A stretch of 64,000 nucleotides of DNA from Dyadobacter luteus (GTDB lineage Bacteria; Bacteroidota; Bacteroidia; Cytophagales; Spirosomataceae). Numbering within the stretch: the stretch's first letter is position 1; every line of letters begins with the position of its first letter. Shown in pieces: positions 43,283 through 52,003 of this stretch. Position numbers and translations under genes: made by a program. The DNA is taken from the NCBI RefSeq assembly GCF_003383615.1, contig NZ_QNUL01000005.1, positions 124,001-188,000 of the forward strand, given 5' to 3'. The notes under the pieces were generated by a model. The model was not told the origin of the DNA. It was given only the letters and a program-made list of their open reading frames with translations, and ran no database searches.

Positions 43283-44077
43283 TTACTTGGTGTCAATTTT
43301 CCACTTTTGTTTGGTTTTGGTATTCAGGAAATTATTGAAAGTATCTCCTCTCAAACCAAGTCGGATTGTTTCCAGTGGGATCAATTCTGCAGGCGCAATA
43401 TTTCCAAGGTTCACATTCGCTCCCAGCAATTTTACGAACCAGACCTGCTGCGATTTTTGCGGAGCTTCCCAAAGCATATCTTCGAACGCAATTTCAGTAA
43501 GAATTTCTTCCACCAAACCTTGCCTCACCTCACCGCTTGCTCTGAAAAGACCTACGTTTCCTGATTCACGGGCTTCACCTATCACTTTCCATGAGCCAGC
43601 TTGTAGTTCGGATTTAATCAGTTGGATCCATTTATACGGAGGGATGATCTTATTCTCATCTTTTGAACCAACTTCTGACAGGACAGTAACCTGTTGTGCC
43701 AATGTGCGTATATATTCACATTTTACATCCTGAGGCATTTCGATAGATCCATCTGATACTTCAGCATATTTTAAGTCGTATTTGTCCAGAAGGCGACGGA
43801 AATCATCAAATTGATTTCTGACTACAAATGCTTCGAATAGAGTTCCTCCGAAATAGACCGGAATATTTGCATTCTTATATACAGCAAGCTTCTCATCCAG
43901 GTTCTGACTAACGTAAGAGGTAGCCCAACCCAACTTTACAATATCAATAAATGAAGATGAAGTGGAAAGCATGTCTTCTGTTTCCCTGATGCTTAAGCCC
44001 TTGTCCATAACCATGGTTACTCCCTTTTCTCTTGGTTTCTCAGTGCGGGAAGGAACTTGTGACAGCGTAAAATTCAT
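43283..44077 (-). CDS. Phosphosulfolactate synthase (ComA-like)
   Basis: A TIM-barrel enzyme adding sulfite to phosphoenolpyruvate to give phosphosulfolactate, known from archaeal coenzyme M synthesis and found in some bacteria. From ATG 44077 the protein has 264 residues: REKGVTMVMDKGLSIRETED, then FIDIVKLGWATSYV, NIPVYFGGTLFEAFV, FAEVSDGSIEMP-like DGSIEMPQ and VIGEARESGNVGLFRASGEV. All are family hallmarks. The extension up to 44173 is not conserved and is left out. Coenzyme M is not expected here; a role in sulfonate (cysteate/sulfonolipid) metabolism is an inference. Single gene between DedA and a divergent thioesterase. Confidence 0.85.
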   Translation of the reverse strand: MNFTLSQVPSRTEKPREKGVTMVMDKGLSIRETEDMLSTSSSFIDIVKLGWATSYVSQNLDEKLAVYKNANIPVYFGGTLFEAFVVRNQFDDFRRLLDKYDLKYAEVSDGSIEMPQDVKCEYIRTLAQQVTVLSEVGSKDENKIIPPYKWIQLIKSELQAGSWKVIGEARESGNVGLFRASGEVRQGLVEEILTEIAFEDMLWEAPQKSQQVWFVKLLGANVNLGNIAPAELIPLETIRLGLRGDTFNNFLNTKTKQKWKIDTK

Positions 44078-44246
44078 ATTTTCGTAAACGTTTATCTCTG
44101 GCAAAAACACGCGCAAAGGTAGCAATTCCCCTGACACGTAGTAATAAAATCCATATAAATGACACAAATACATAGGTATATCTATGATAATTACTATTTT
44201 TTAGTGTTACTTATTGTAGGTAAATGATTAATTATATTTCTTAACT

Positions 44247-44717
44247 ATGGTTGATTCTCAGGACTCAGACTTTTCCGATCCAAATCCCCGATTAAACGCT
44301 CTCAAAAGAGAGACAGGAAAACATCTTAACACAAGTATCTCGCCTGTCGGACGTTGGCTAAATGGGAAACTTATTGCTGCGGAGGAAGGAAGTCTACTTG
44401 TTGAATTCGTTGTAAGGCAGGACATGACTAATCCCATGGGAGTATTGCACGGTGGGATTGCTGCTACAATAATGGATGACGTAGTGGGAATGATGGTGTA
44501 TGTTCTTGGTCGCGATTTTGCATATACATCAGTCAATCTGAATTGCGATTTTCTGCATGCAGCCAGATTAGGCGATGTACTTCTTGCTGGCGGTAAGGTG
44601 GTCCGGGCGGGCAAGAATATTATTCATGTCGAAGGCGTCATCACTAATCGGGAAGATAAAGTTGTAGCGAAGTGTACAAGTAACCTGATTCAGACCAGTT
44701 TCAAAATTCCTTCTTGA
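44247..44717 (+). CDS. PaaI-type hot-dog thioesterase
   Basis: A 156-residue hot-dog protein of the PaaI/DUF4442 group. The active-site turn is NPMGVLHGGIAATIMDDVVG, with the HGG and the catalytic Asp in the helix, then YTSVNLNCDFLHAARLGDVL. It would hydrolyse an acyl- or aryl-CoA. Divergent from the phosphosulfolactate synthase gene; the mazG gene is 86 bp downstream. Confidence 0.87.
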   Translation: MVDSQDSDFSDPNPRLNALKRETGKHLNTSISPVGRWLNGKLIAAEEGSLLVEFVVRQDMTNPMGVLHGGIAATIMDDVVGMMVYVLGRDFAYTSVNLNCDFLHAARLGDVLLAGGKVVRAGKNIIHVEGVITNREDKVVAKCTSNLIQTSFKIPS

Positions 44718-44791
44718 TTTATTCGAGTCTATTTCTAGGGAAGATAAGTTTTCCCAAAGTCTAAAAGAGCTATTGGCGGCTGTGTGATTGC

Positions 44792-44799
44792 TATATTTG
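44792..44799 (+). promoter_or_regulatory. Perfect -7 element abutting the mazG start
   Basis: TATATTTG fits TAnnTTTG exactly and ends only four bases before the mazG ATG at 44804, so a transcript from it would be leaderless. No TTTG lies at the right spacing upstream (TTG at 44773-44775 is 16 bp away). Confidence 0.35.
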
Positions 44800-44803
44800 T
44801 CTT

Positions 44804-45634
44804 ATGGAAAAGAAATTTGAGCAGCTGACTGAAAGCAGACAGCAACAATTAATGGCATTTGACAGGCTGTTAACCATAATGGATGAACTCAGGGAGCAAT
44901 GCCCATGGGATAGGAAACAGACGCTGGAAAGTTTGAGACACCTCACCATAGAGGAAACATACGAACTGTCGGATGCAATTCTATCCAATGACCTGCCCGA
45001 GATTAAAAAGGAGCTTGGTGATGTTTTGTTACATATTGTCTTTTATGCAAAAATAGCATCCGAACCTAAAGAAGGGCAGATACAGTTTGATATAAAAGAT
45101 GTGTTACACGGAATCTGCGATAAATTGATATCCCGTCATCCACATATTTATGGAGATGCCGTGGCGGATACTGAGGAAGCTGTAAAGCAAAATTGGGAGA
45201 AACTGAAACTCAAAGAAGGCAATAAGTCGGTATTATCGGGAGTTCCGGCCTCTCTTCCTGCTTTGATCAAATCGATGCGCATTCAGGAAAAGGCTCGTGG
45301 AGCAGGTTTTGACTGGGATGAAAAACAGCAGGTGTGGGAGAAAGTACAGGAAGAACTGGAGGAGTTTAAGGCAAATTTTGATATTGAAACAGGTGACGCA
45401 ATTGATGCGAATGCTGCGGAAGGAGAATTCGGCGATTTACTTTTCTCACTTGTGAATTACAGCAGATTTGTTGATATCAATCCAGAGACAGCATTAGAGC
45501 GTACGAATAAAAAGTTCATCAGCAGATTTCAGTTTATGGAAGAGGCGTCAAAGGCGGATGGTAAAGTGCTGGTTGATATGACTTTGGAGGAGATGGATGC
45601 CTACTGGAATAAAGCGAAGGAGTTGGAGAAGTAA
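44804..45634 (+). CDS. mazG: Nucleoside triphosphate pyrophosphohydrolase MazG
   Basis: House-cleaning enzyme that hydrolyses NTPs to NMP and pyrophosphate. The all-alpha MazG fold is duplicated: CPWDRKQTLESLRHLTIEE with TYELSDAIL and KKELGDVLLHIVFYAKIA in the first half (the ExxE and ELGDVL Mg-binding motifs), and VQEELEEFKANF with EFGDLLFSLVNYSRFV in the second. 276 residues, normal. This is not the toxin-antitoxin MazEF pair. The thiamine pyrophosphokinase gene follows after 25 bp. Confidence 0.92.
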   Translation: MEKKFEQLTESRQQQLMAFDRLLTIMDELREQCPWDRKQTLESLRHLTIEETYELSDAILSNDLPEIKKELGDVLLHIVFYAKIASEPKEGQIQFDIKDVLHGICDKLISRHPHIYGDAVADTEEAVKQNWEKLKLKEGNKSVLSGVPASLPALIKSMRIQEKARGAGFDWDEKQQVWEKVQEELEEFKANFDIETGDAIDANAAEGEFGDLLFSLVNYSRFVDINPETALERTNKKFISRFQFMEEASKADGKVLVDMTLEEMDAYWNKAKELEK

Positions 45635-45659
45635 TTTTTAATAAAGTAAATAAGCTTTA

Positions 45660-46325
45660 ATGTCTTCACATCATATAGTAAAAGAAAAACAGGAGCCAGC
45701 GTTAATTATTGCCAACGGAGAAGCATGCAGCCCGGAATTACTGGGGCAGTTGTTAGAGTGGAGTCCATATATTGTAGTTTTAGATCATGCCATTTACAGA
45801 GTTCTGGATCTGGGTATTAAAATTGATGCCTGGCTGGGAGATTTTGATATTGACCACAACTTTGATGCAATTCGTGCTATTCAGGAGCCCTTGGAAATAG
45901 TAAATACACCCGATCAGGAGCATCATGATTTGGAAAAGGCAATCATTTTTTTAATAGAAAGGGGCTTCCCGGCAGCTAATATTGTTTGGGCAACTGGTCG
46001 CAGGGCTGATCATGCTATTACAAATATTACCAATCTGGTCAAATACAAGAATGACATTAAACTAGTGATGCTGGATGACTACTCTAAAATTTTCCCTCTA
46101 ACGGGAACATTCGAGAAATGGTATGTTGCTGGTACGCCCGTTTCGCTGATTCCGGTCGGAAAAGTGAATGGTATTAAAACCAGTGGTCTCAAGTATAACC
46201 TAGACGATGAAACCCTTGTTATGGGCTACCGTACGGGTAGTAGCAATGAGGCAGAAAGTGACGGAATGGTCCGTATTTCTGCCTCGGAAGGTGATTTGTT
46301 AATTATGGAATGCTGGGACTTATGA
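45660..46325 (+). CDS. Thiamine pyrophosphokinase
   Basis: Makes thiamine diphosphate from thiamine and ATP. 221 residues with ALIIANGEACSPELL, the DAWLGDFDID catalytic-domain motif, HDLEKAIIFLIERGF and TGRRADHAITNITNLVKY; the C-terminal beta-sandwich contains KTSGLKYNLDDETL and TGSSNEAESDGMVRIS, the thiamine-binding site. It ends in a six-base overlap with the convergent M1 peptidase gene. Confidence 0.9.
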   Translation: MSSHHIVKEKQEPALIIANGEACSPELLGQLLEWSPYIVVLDHAIYRVLDLGIKIDAWLGDFDIDHNFDAIRAIQEPLEIVNTPDQEHHDLEKAIIFLIERGFPAANIVWATGRRADHAITNITNLVKYKNDIKLVMLDDYSKIFPLTGTFEKWYVAGTPVSLIPVGKVNGIKTSGLKYNLDDETLVMGYRTGSSNEAESDGMVRISASEGDLLIMECWDL

Positions 46326-47954
46326 TTTAACTTCTTTGGATTCTATATAGAAGTTGCGATCCACTGTCAGTTTGGTTTCTCCTTTTGTTTTTAAACTCTT
46401 CCATTCTCCGGAGGGATATAGGAATTGCGGTTTTGCATTTCCGACCTGTACTTTTACCGGCATATCAAACCCTTCTACTACATTGCTCCAGCGGTATTGT
46501 ACTGCATTGTTTTTAATCTGATATTCTAACACGGGGATGCGTGTATCACGTAGGTATTGATCAAAAATCTTTGAAATGTCACGACCTGCATTACTGCTTA
46601 CATATGCTTCGATCTGTGAACCATCCACTGTCTGGTGATAAAAAGTTTTGTTTAAACCTCTTAATATCTGCCGCCATTTCTCGTCATTATTAACAACCTG
46701 GCGAATGGTGTGCAGCATATTTCCACCTTTGTAATACATATCTTTAGACCCTTCCTGATTCACACCATAAGGACCAACAATGGGGCTGTCATTTGCAATC
46801 ACTTTTCTTGTACCAATTACATAATCTGCACCAGCTTCCTTACCGAAGTAAAATTCTGTGAAAAGATTTTCCGAATAGTTGGTAAAGCTTTCATGCACCC
46901 ACATATCTGCTACATCCTTATAGGTGATGTTATTTGCGAACCACTCGTGACCGCTTTCGTGAATGATAATAAAGTCCCATTTTAATCCCCATCCCGTTCC
47001 TGACAAGTCGCGCCCCAGGTAGCCATTTTTATATCCATTGCCATAGGTTACAGAACTCTGATGTTCCATACCCAGGTATGGGACTTCTACCAGCTTATAA
47101 CCATCTTCATAAAATGGGTAGGGGCCAAACCAATGCTCAAAAGCTTTCAGCATCATGGGTACCTGCTTAAACTGAACTTTTGCCTTTTCCAGGTTTTCAG
47201 GCAATACATAGTAGCTCAGCTTCAAATCACCTTTTTCCCCTTTGAATATTTCATCCCAACTTTCATAGTTGGCAACATTCATATTAACACCGTAATTGTT
47301 GATCGGGTTGCCTACAAACCAGTTGAAGGTTTTGGTATTATTTCCATTATCCACCACATTTCGGAGTACACCGTTGGAGATATTTTTCAGATTGGCAGGC
47401 ACCGTTACGCTGATCAGCATACTGTCAGGTTCGTCATACATATGATCTTTACATGGCCACCACACACTCGATCCCAATCCCTGACAAGAAGTTGAGATGA
47501 TAGTATTCCCTTTGCCATCTGGCACCCATTGTACACCACCGTCCCAGGGCGGCCGTTTAGCAAGCCGGGGCTTTCCCGAATAAAAAACTTGTACAGATTC
47601 CTTACTACCAGTTTTTTGTTCCTTTTTCAATGTTATAAAAAAAGCATTGCCATCTCTTTTGAAGTCCAGTGACTGACCGTCCTGTTCCACTTTTTCAATT
47701 TGCAGAGGCTCTTGTAGGTCGACTTGCAGCACATTGTGCGGTTTCAGTACTTTGTAGTTGATCTGCGTATTGCCGGATAATGTGCTGTCAGCAGCATTGG
47801 GCTTTACATCAAGATGATAGTAAGTAAGATCCCACCAGGATCTTTCAGGTGTAATGGATCCTCGTAGTGTATCAGCATGGGTAAATTCCGAACGCTGGGC
47901 CAGGCTACCGAATGAGATGAGGGATAAACAAAAAACGAAAGACTTTTTTAACAT
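46320..47954 (-). CDS. Secreted M1-family metallopeptidase
   Basis: A 544-residue zinc aminopeptidase-like protein with a signal peptide (KKSFVFCLSLISFGSLAQ). The N-terminal beta domain is followed by the catalytic domain with the exopeptidase-type motif GMEHQS in place of GAMEN, and HExxH in IHESGHEWFANNITY with the third zinc ligand Glu 18 residues on (MWVHESFTNYSEN). The C-terminal armadillo domain of longer M1 enzymes is missing, as in many Bacteroidota paralogues. It probably trims peptides in the periplasm or outside. Start ATG at 47954 gives the signal peptide. Confidence 0.9.
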   Translation of the reverse strand: MLKKSFVFCLSLISFGSLAQRSEFTHADTLRGSITPERSWWDLTYYHLDVKPNAADSTLSGNTQINYKVLKPHNVLQVDLQEPLQIEKVEQDGQSLDFKRDGNAFFITLKKEQKTGSKESVQVFYSGKPRLAKRPPWDGGVQWVPDGKGNTIISTSCQGLGSSVWWPCKDHMYDEPDSMLISVTVPANLKNISNGVLRNVVDNGNNTKTFNWFVGNPINNYGVNMNVANYESWDEIFKGEKGDLKLSYYVLPENLEKAKVQFKQVPMMLKAFEHWFGPYPFYEDGYKLVEVPYLGMEHQSSVTYGNGYKNGYLGRDLSGTGWGLKWDFIIIHESGHEWFANNITYKDVADMWVHESFTNYSENLFTEFYFGKEAGADYVIGTRKVIANDSPIVGPYGVNQEGSKDMYYKGGNMLHTIRQVVNNDEKWRQILRGLNKTFYHQTVDGSQIEAYVSSNAGRDISKIFDQYLRDTRIPVLEYQIKNNAVQYRWSNVVEGFDMPVKVQVGNAKPQFLYPSGEWKSLKTKGETKLTVDRNFYIESKEVKS

Positions 47955-47997
47955 GTATAATTGATTTCAGTTGGATTCATATCTATTTATAAAAGTA

Positions 47998-48975
47998 TTA
48001 TTTCACCAATACTTCCATATCATTAAGCTCCGGACCTCCACCACGATTGGCGGAGCCTGCAGCTACATAGATTTTCTTATTCAGCATCACAGCTTGTGTT
48101 CCGTGTCTGCCCTGATGTAACGATGGGAAACGTTCCCATTTCCTGGTTTGCATATTGAAAGCCTCCACTTCTGCATGAGCAGCTTCCTGTGCTCCGCTTT
48201 CACCACCGATGAGTAATACTTTGTTGCCAAGAGCTATTGCAGTATGTCCTGCCCGCATAGTTGGAATGTTATTTTCGGGATCAAGGGTGGTCCATTTGCC
48301 TGTTGTGAAATCGTACAAGTCAGTTTCTTTGATGGTCGTATTTAATACCTGATTGGTTTTGGCGCTGGAAAGGCGTCCGCCTGCTATGAGTAAATGATTG
48401 TCGGCAACGGCCACTTGCACATGATCTCTCGCACGAGGGGCATCAGGCAATATTTTCCATTTTCCTGTATCCGGATCATACTCATCAAACCAGGCTACCT
48501 GCCCGTCCCAATGTCCATCCTGAATGCCGCAAACGAGATAAATTTTGTTGTTCAGCACAAATGCGCCGGCTGCTCCCCGCAATCTTTCTTTGGGAATAGG
48601 ATCACCTTTTCTCCATTCATTTTTAACCGGATTGAAAATGTAGATATCGGGTATTGGGGCTTCATGAGGATAACTTCCTGTAAGTGCTCCCAGGACATAA
48701 ATTTCGTTTTTGTAAGTCACCGCCTGAAAATGACTCATTTCAATAGGTGAGGCATTCAGCGCAGTCCAGGTATCTTTTTTGGTATCATATTCGTTAACAG
48801 GTTTAATACCTCTTCCACCCAGAAGATATATTTTGCCATTGACTGTCGCCATAGCATTTTCATGCCGTTTGTCAGGTAAATTGTCAGGTTCGATTGCTTG
48901 CCATACCTGCGCATATCCTGACATACCTGCAAAAAACGTAATGAGTAAGATGCAGATTTTGAGATGCATTTTCAT
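47998..48975 (-). CDS. Secreted Kelch-repeat beta-propeller protein
   Basis: A 325-residue protein with a signal peptide (LKICILLITFFAGMSGYAQ) and about six Kelch blades, each with the GG and Tyr/Trp pattern: GKIYLLGGRGIKPVNEYDTK, NEIYVLGALTGSY, NKIYLVCGIQDGHWDGQVAW, HLLIAGGRLSSAK and KVLLIGGESGAQE. Secreted Kelch proteins in Bacteroidota include sialic-acid epimerases and carbohydrate-binding propellers; nothing here fixes the ligand. It sits at the 3' end of the glucan locus but is separated from it by a terminator, so co-regulation is not certain. Confidence 0.8.
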   Translation of the reverse strand: MKMHLKICILLITFFAGMSGYAQVWQAIEPDNLPDKRHENAMATVNGKIYLLGGRGIKPVNEYDTKKDTWTALNASPIEMSHFQAVTYKNEIYVLGALTGSYPHEAPIPDIYIFNPVKNEWRKGDPIPKERLRGAAGAFVLNNKIYLVCGIQDGHWDGQVAWFDEYDPDTGKWKILPDAPRARDHVQVAVADNHLLIAGGRLSSAKTNQVLNTTIKETDLYDFTTGKWTTLDPENNIPTMRAGHTAIALGNKVLLIGGESGAQEAAHAEVEAFNMQTRKWERFPSLHQGRHGTQAVMLNKKIYVAAGSANRGGGPELNDMEVLVK

Positions 48976-49042
48976 AACAGTTATGTTTAATAGACAGTTT
49001 AATCAGAAATTAGACAGCATCAAGGTACAATTTATTTTATAA

Positions 49043-49077
49043 AACGTAAAGGCCGACATGCTGCCGGCCTTTACGTT
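49043..49077 (-). terminator. Terminator after the first glucoamylase-like gene
   Basis: AACGTAAAGGCCG (49043-49055) pairs perfectly with CGGCCTTTACGTT (49065-49077), 13 bp, 34 bp beyond the gene end at 49111. It separates the enzyme transcript from the Kelch gene. Confidence 0.7.
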
Positions 49078-49110
49078 AATTTTGGTAAAATAGTTGCTAA
49101 AATCGCGTCG

Positions 49111-50469
49111 CTACTTTATAGCCGGACTTTGGAATCCAAGCTTTTTTAGCCCATTCTGAACATCCTTGTCCTTCATAAAAAGCTTCCACAGCAAGCCAGT
49201 ACGATAATTTTCAATCATCACAATAATCGGCCCCTGATCAATCGCCAGGTGCGAATTAGCATACCAGTTTTGTGATTCGTTAAAGGCATCAATAAAGCCA
49301 TATTCACTCCATAGTTTATCTCCCATATCATCATAAAAATGACGAAGTGCTTTCATGGATTGTTCAGGAGTGTATGGGAAAGACGACAAAGCTGCTGTAG
49401 GTGTAATCGTCCCGAAATCATTGGTAGGAGAGTGAGCATTGTAACCATTGTAGGTGTCGCTTGCTGTAAGTCCCCATGAATTTTCTCCGTAACCTTTAAA
49501 CTTGCCGGGATTGGCAACGCAATGTTTGTAGTTGATCAAAGTGTGATTAACATTCTGTTCCCAATAGTCGGCGTAGCGATCCTTGAGATTACGAGGATCA
49601 AGTCCTAGAAAAGAATAATGTGTAAAAAAGAGTGGTCCGCCATAATCAAAACCTAACGGTAATTTCACTCCGTAAAATTGTTTTCCGTTATAGAAATGTT
49701 CGCTTTGTGCCCAGCATTTGTTGTAAACCTGCGTTGTGATTGGATAACGTGGTGAGGCAGCTGCCAGGATATAGGTAATCAGCGTTTCATTGTAGCCTCT
49801 GAGCTCAAAGTTCATTGCCCAGCCTTGGTTCGGACTCCAGTGCCAGTAGAGCTGATTCGGGTTTCCTCTTGTATACCAATCAAACTCCATTTCATTCCAG
49901 ATTTGTTCAACGCGCCCCCTGATCGCTCTTTCAGCTTCCGTATCCTGATCAAAATACTGTCTTGCGCACAGTAGTCCCTGCATCAGAAAAGTAGTTTCTA
50001 CTAAATCACCACCATCGTCTTTTCTCCCGAAGGGAATAGTTTTGCCGGTTTCCCCATTCAACCAATGAGGAAATACACCGTGATAGTTATCTGCTTTGGT
50101 TAAAAATTTCGTGATTTTTGCGAGCCGGTTTGCTATGGAATCACGGGGATACCATTTTCTTTCTGCCGCAACAATCATTGCCATAATTCCAAAGCCAGAA
50201 CCACCCGTAGTAATCACTTCGTCGCCATAATCAAATGCTTTGTTGCTCCTTTCCCGCGCCAAACCGCTAACAGGATGTCCAAAATCCCAAAAATACCGGA
50301 AAGTCTGCTTCTGAACGAGTTCAAGAAGGGCGGTATCAGATAAGTTCTTGGGCCTGTTAGCAGGATTAAATGCGGTCGATTTAGCCAGGTTAGTTTTTTT
50401 CTTTTGTGCCCATGTCGGAGAACAAACCGACAGGACGATGCATAAGATCAGATATAAGGAATTCTTCAT
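49111..50469 (-). CDS. Secreted glucoamylase-like (PF10091, GH144-like) enzyme, copy A
   Basis: About 452 residues with a signal peptide (NSLYLILCIVLSVCSPTWAQ) and one alpha/alpha-barrel domain of the Glycoamylase (PF10091) family. Hallmarks: LVQKQTFRYFWDFGHPVSGL, GGSGFGIMAMIVAAERKW, FPHWLNGETGKTIPF, DLVETTFLMQGLLCARQYF, LYWHWSPNQGWAMNF and NSWGLTASDTYNGYNAHSP. Characterised relatives in GH144 cleave beta-1,2-glucan (sophoro-oligosaccharides). ATG at 50469 is chosen because it starts the signal peptide; upstream in-frame residues to 50517 are polar. It is a close paralogue of the next gene and part of the susCD locus. Confidence 0.85.
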   Translation of the reverse strand: MKNSLYLILCIVLSVCSPTWAQKKKTNLAKSTAFNPANRPKNLSDTALLELVQKQTFRYFWDFGHPVSGLARERSNKAFDYGDEVITTGGSGFGIMAMIVAAERKWYPRDSIANRLAKITKFLTKADNYHGVFPHWLNGETGKTIPFGRKDDGGDLVETTFLMQGLLCARQYFDQDTEAERAIRGRVEQIWNEMEFDWYTRGNPNQLYWHWSPNQGWAMNFELRGYNETLITYILAAASPRYPITTQVYNKCWAQSEHFYNGKQFYGVKLPLGFDYGGPLFFTHYSFLGLDPRNLKDRYADYWEQNVNHTLINYKHCVANPGKFKGYGENSWGLTASDTYNGYNAHSPTNDFGTITPTAALSSFPYTPEQSMKALRHFYDDMGDKLWSEYGFIDAFNESQNWYANSHLAIDQGPIIVMIENYRTGLLWKLFMKDKDVQNGLKKLGFQSPAIK

Positions 50470-50548
50470 AAGTCGTACTTGTGGATGATTGTCAATTTTA
50501 TTCATAGGTTTTACCATTATGTAATGGTGCTAATTATATGGACGGACT

Positions 50549-51883
50549 TTAAAATCCGATTTTCTTCAAGCCTGTTTTCACTTCCGGACAACTCATAAAA
50601 AGATTCCAGGGTAAGGCACTTCTATGGTTTTCTATCATGATGATGATGGGTCCCTGGTCTATAGCCAGGTAAGAATCTGCGAACCAGCGCTCGTCTATCG
50701 AAAATGCGTCGCGAAAACCGTATTCCCCCCATAGCTTATCTCCCAATTTGTAATAGAAAAAACGAAGCGCTCTCATTGACTCTTCCGGCGTATAGGGCAA
50801 TGATGACAATGCTGCTGTAGGCGATATCACACCTTTGTCGCTGGTTGGAGAGTTGGCATTGTATCCGTCTGGGATATCACTTGCTGTAAGTCCCCAGCAA
50901 GAATCGCTGTATCCTGCGTGTTTTGCAGGATTGGTTTTGCAATAGTTATAATTAATCAGGGAGTGGTTTCGATTTTGTGTAAAATAGTTTGTAAAACTAT
51001 CAGTTAGTTCTATAGGGTTTATTCCAAGAAAAGAATAGTGTGATAAGAAGAGTGGACCTCCGTAATCTGCTCCCAAGGGCAGTTTTATACCATAGTATTC
51101 CCGGCTATTGACAAAACTTCCATTTCTCGTCCAGCCTTTTTCATACACTGATTTGCCTATTGGATGGGTGGGAGAACTCGCAGCCAAAGCATACGTGATC
51201 AGACATTCGTTCCATCCTCTGATAGGTAAATTCATATCCCAACCATAGCTGGGGCTCCAGTGCCAGTAAAGCACCTCTTCATTGTTTTTTGTAAACCAGT
51301 CCCACTCTACCGCATGCCAGATTTTGTTAATATCGTTGCGTAACGCAGTTTCCTCATTACCATTTCCATTGAAATATTGTCGGGCTGTAAGTAATCCCTG
51401 TACAAGAAGTGAGGTTTCAACAAGATCGGCACCGTTGTCTTTTGTACTGAAAGGCACCACTGCGCCGGTCGCTCCATTGAGCCAGTGTGGAAATGCACCG
51501 TGAAATGTTTGTGCTTTTTCATTCAGGAATGCAACGATCTTTTGCATTCTTTCCAGTCCCTGCGTCCGGGTTATAAATTTTCTTTCAATGGCCACAGGAA
51601 TAGTCATAATGCCGAAACCACTTCCACCAGATGTCACGACATCACCAGAGGTATTTCGTTCCCGAGCCATTCCGCTTACAGGATGGCCAAAATCCCAGAA
51701 GTAGCGGAATGTTTGTTTTTGAACTAAGGTTAAGAGTTCTTCGTCAGGAATAACAGGGAATTTATCGGTGGAGTCAATAGCAGAGATGGGCGGTTTGATC
51801 AGCTCCGGCGGTTTCACTTCATTGGTTTTACAGCCCAATCCGGTTGTAATCAGTAATAGGAGTGTTACAAAGTTGTACTTCAC
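50549..51883 (-). CDS. Glucoamylase-like (PF10091, GH144-like) lipoprotein, copy B
   Basis: Paralogue of the gene at 49111-50469 with the same motif order (LVQKQTFRYFWDFGHPVSGM, FPHWLNGATGAVVPF, LYWHWSPSYGWDMNLP, SCWGLTASDIPDGYNANSPT). The start is taken as GTG 51883, giving a classical lipoprotein signal KYNFVTLLLLITTGLGCK with the lipidated Cys near residue 18. ATGs at 51937 and 51961 lie within a long hairpin and would add a charged N-terminus. Lipidation suggests surface or periplasmic anchoring, so copy B may make the first cut and copy A finish. The division of labour is inference. Confidence 0.85.
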   Translation of the reverse strand: MKYNFVTLLLLITTGLGCKTNEVKPPELIKPPISAIDSTDKFPVIPDEELLTLVQKQTFRYFWDFGHPVSGMARERNTSGDVVTSGGSGFGIMTIPVAIERKFITRTQGLERMQKIVAFLNEKAQTFHGAFPHWLNGATGAVVPFSTKDNGADLVETSLLVQGLLTARQYFNGNGNEETALRNDINKIWHAVEWDWFTKNNEEVLYWHWSPSYGWDMNLPIRGWNECLITYALAASSPTHPIGKSVYEKGWTRNGSFVNSREYYGIKLPLGADYGGPLFLSHYSFLGINPIELTDSFTNYFTQNRNHSLINYNYCKTNPAKHAGYSDSCWGLTASDIPDGYNANSPTSDKGVISPTAALSSLPYTPEESMRALRFFYYKLGDKLWGEYGFRDAFSIDERWFADSYLAIDQGPIIIMIENHRSALPWNLFMSCPEVKTGLKKIGF

Positions 51884-51928
51884 GATTGTTTGATTTTTGT
51901 TCAACTTTAAAACATCAAAACTAAAATG

Positions 51929-51981
51929 CCGCAGCATGACTTTGTCTATATTGGAACCCAATATGAAGCCGCTGCGGCACT
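51929..51981 (-). terminator. Long hairpin between susD and the lipoprotein enzyme gene
   Basis: Outer arms TGCCGCAGC (51929-51937) and GCTGCGGCA (51973-51981) and an inner pair ATATTGG (51950-51956) with CCAATAT (51960-51966) make a two-tier hairpin 22 bp after the susD stop. No U-tract follows, so it may act as processing, attenuation or stability element. Confidence 0.5.
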
Positions 51982-52003
51982 TGTATAAACAAATAACTAC
52001 GAA

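Noticed and set aside
44804..45634. MazG as part of a toxin-antitoxin system
   Set aside because: The duplicated ELGDVL-type motifs mark it as a nucleotide pyrophosphohydrolase, and no toxin is adjacent.
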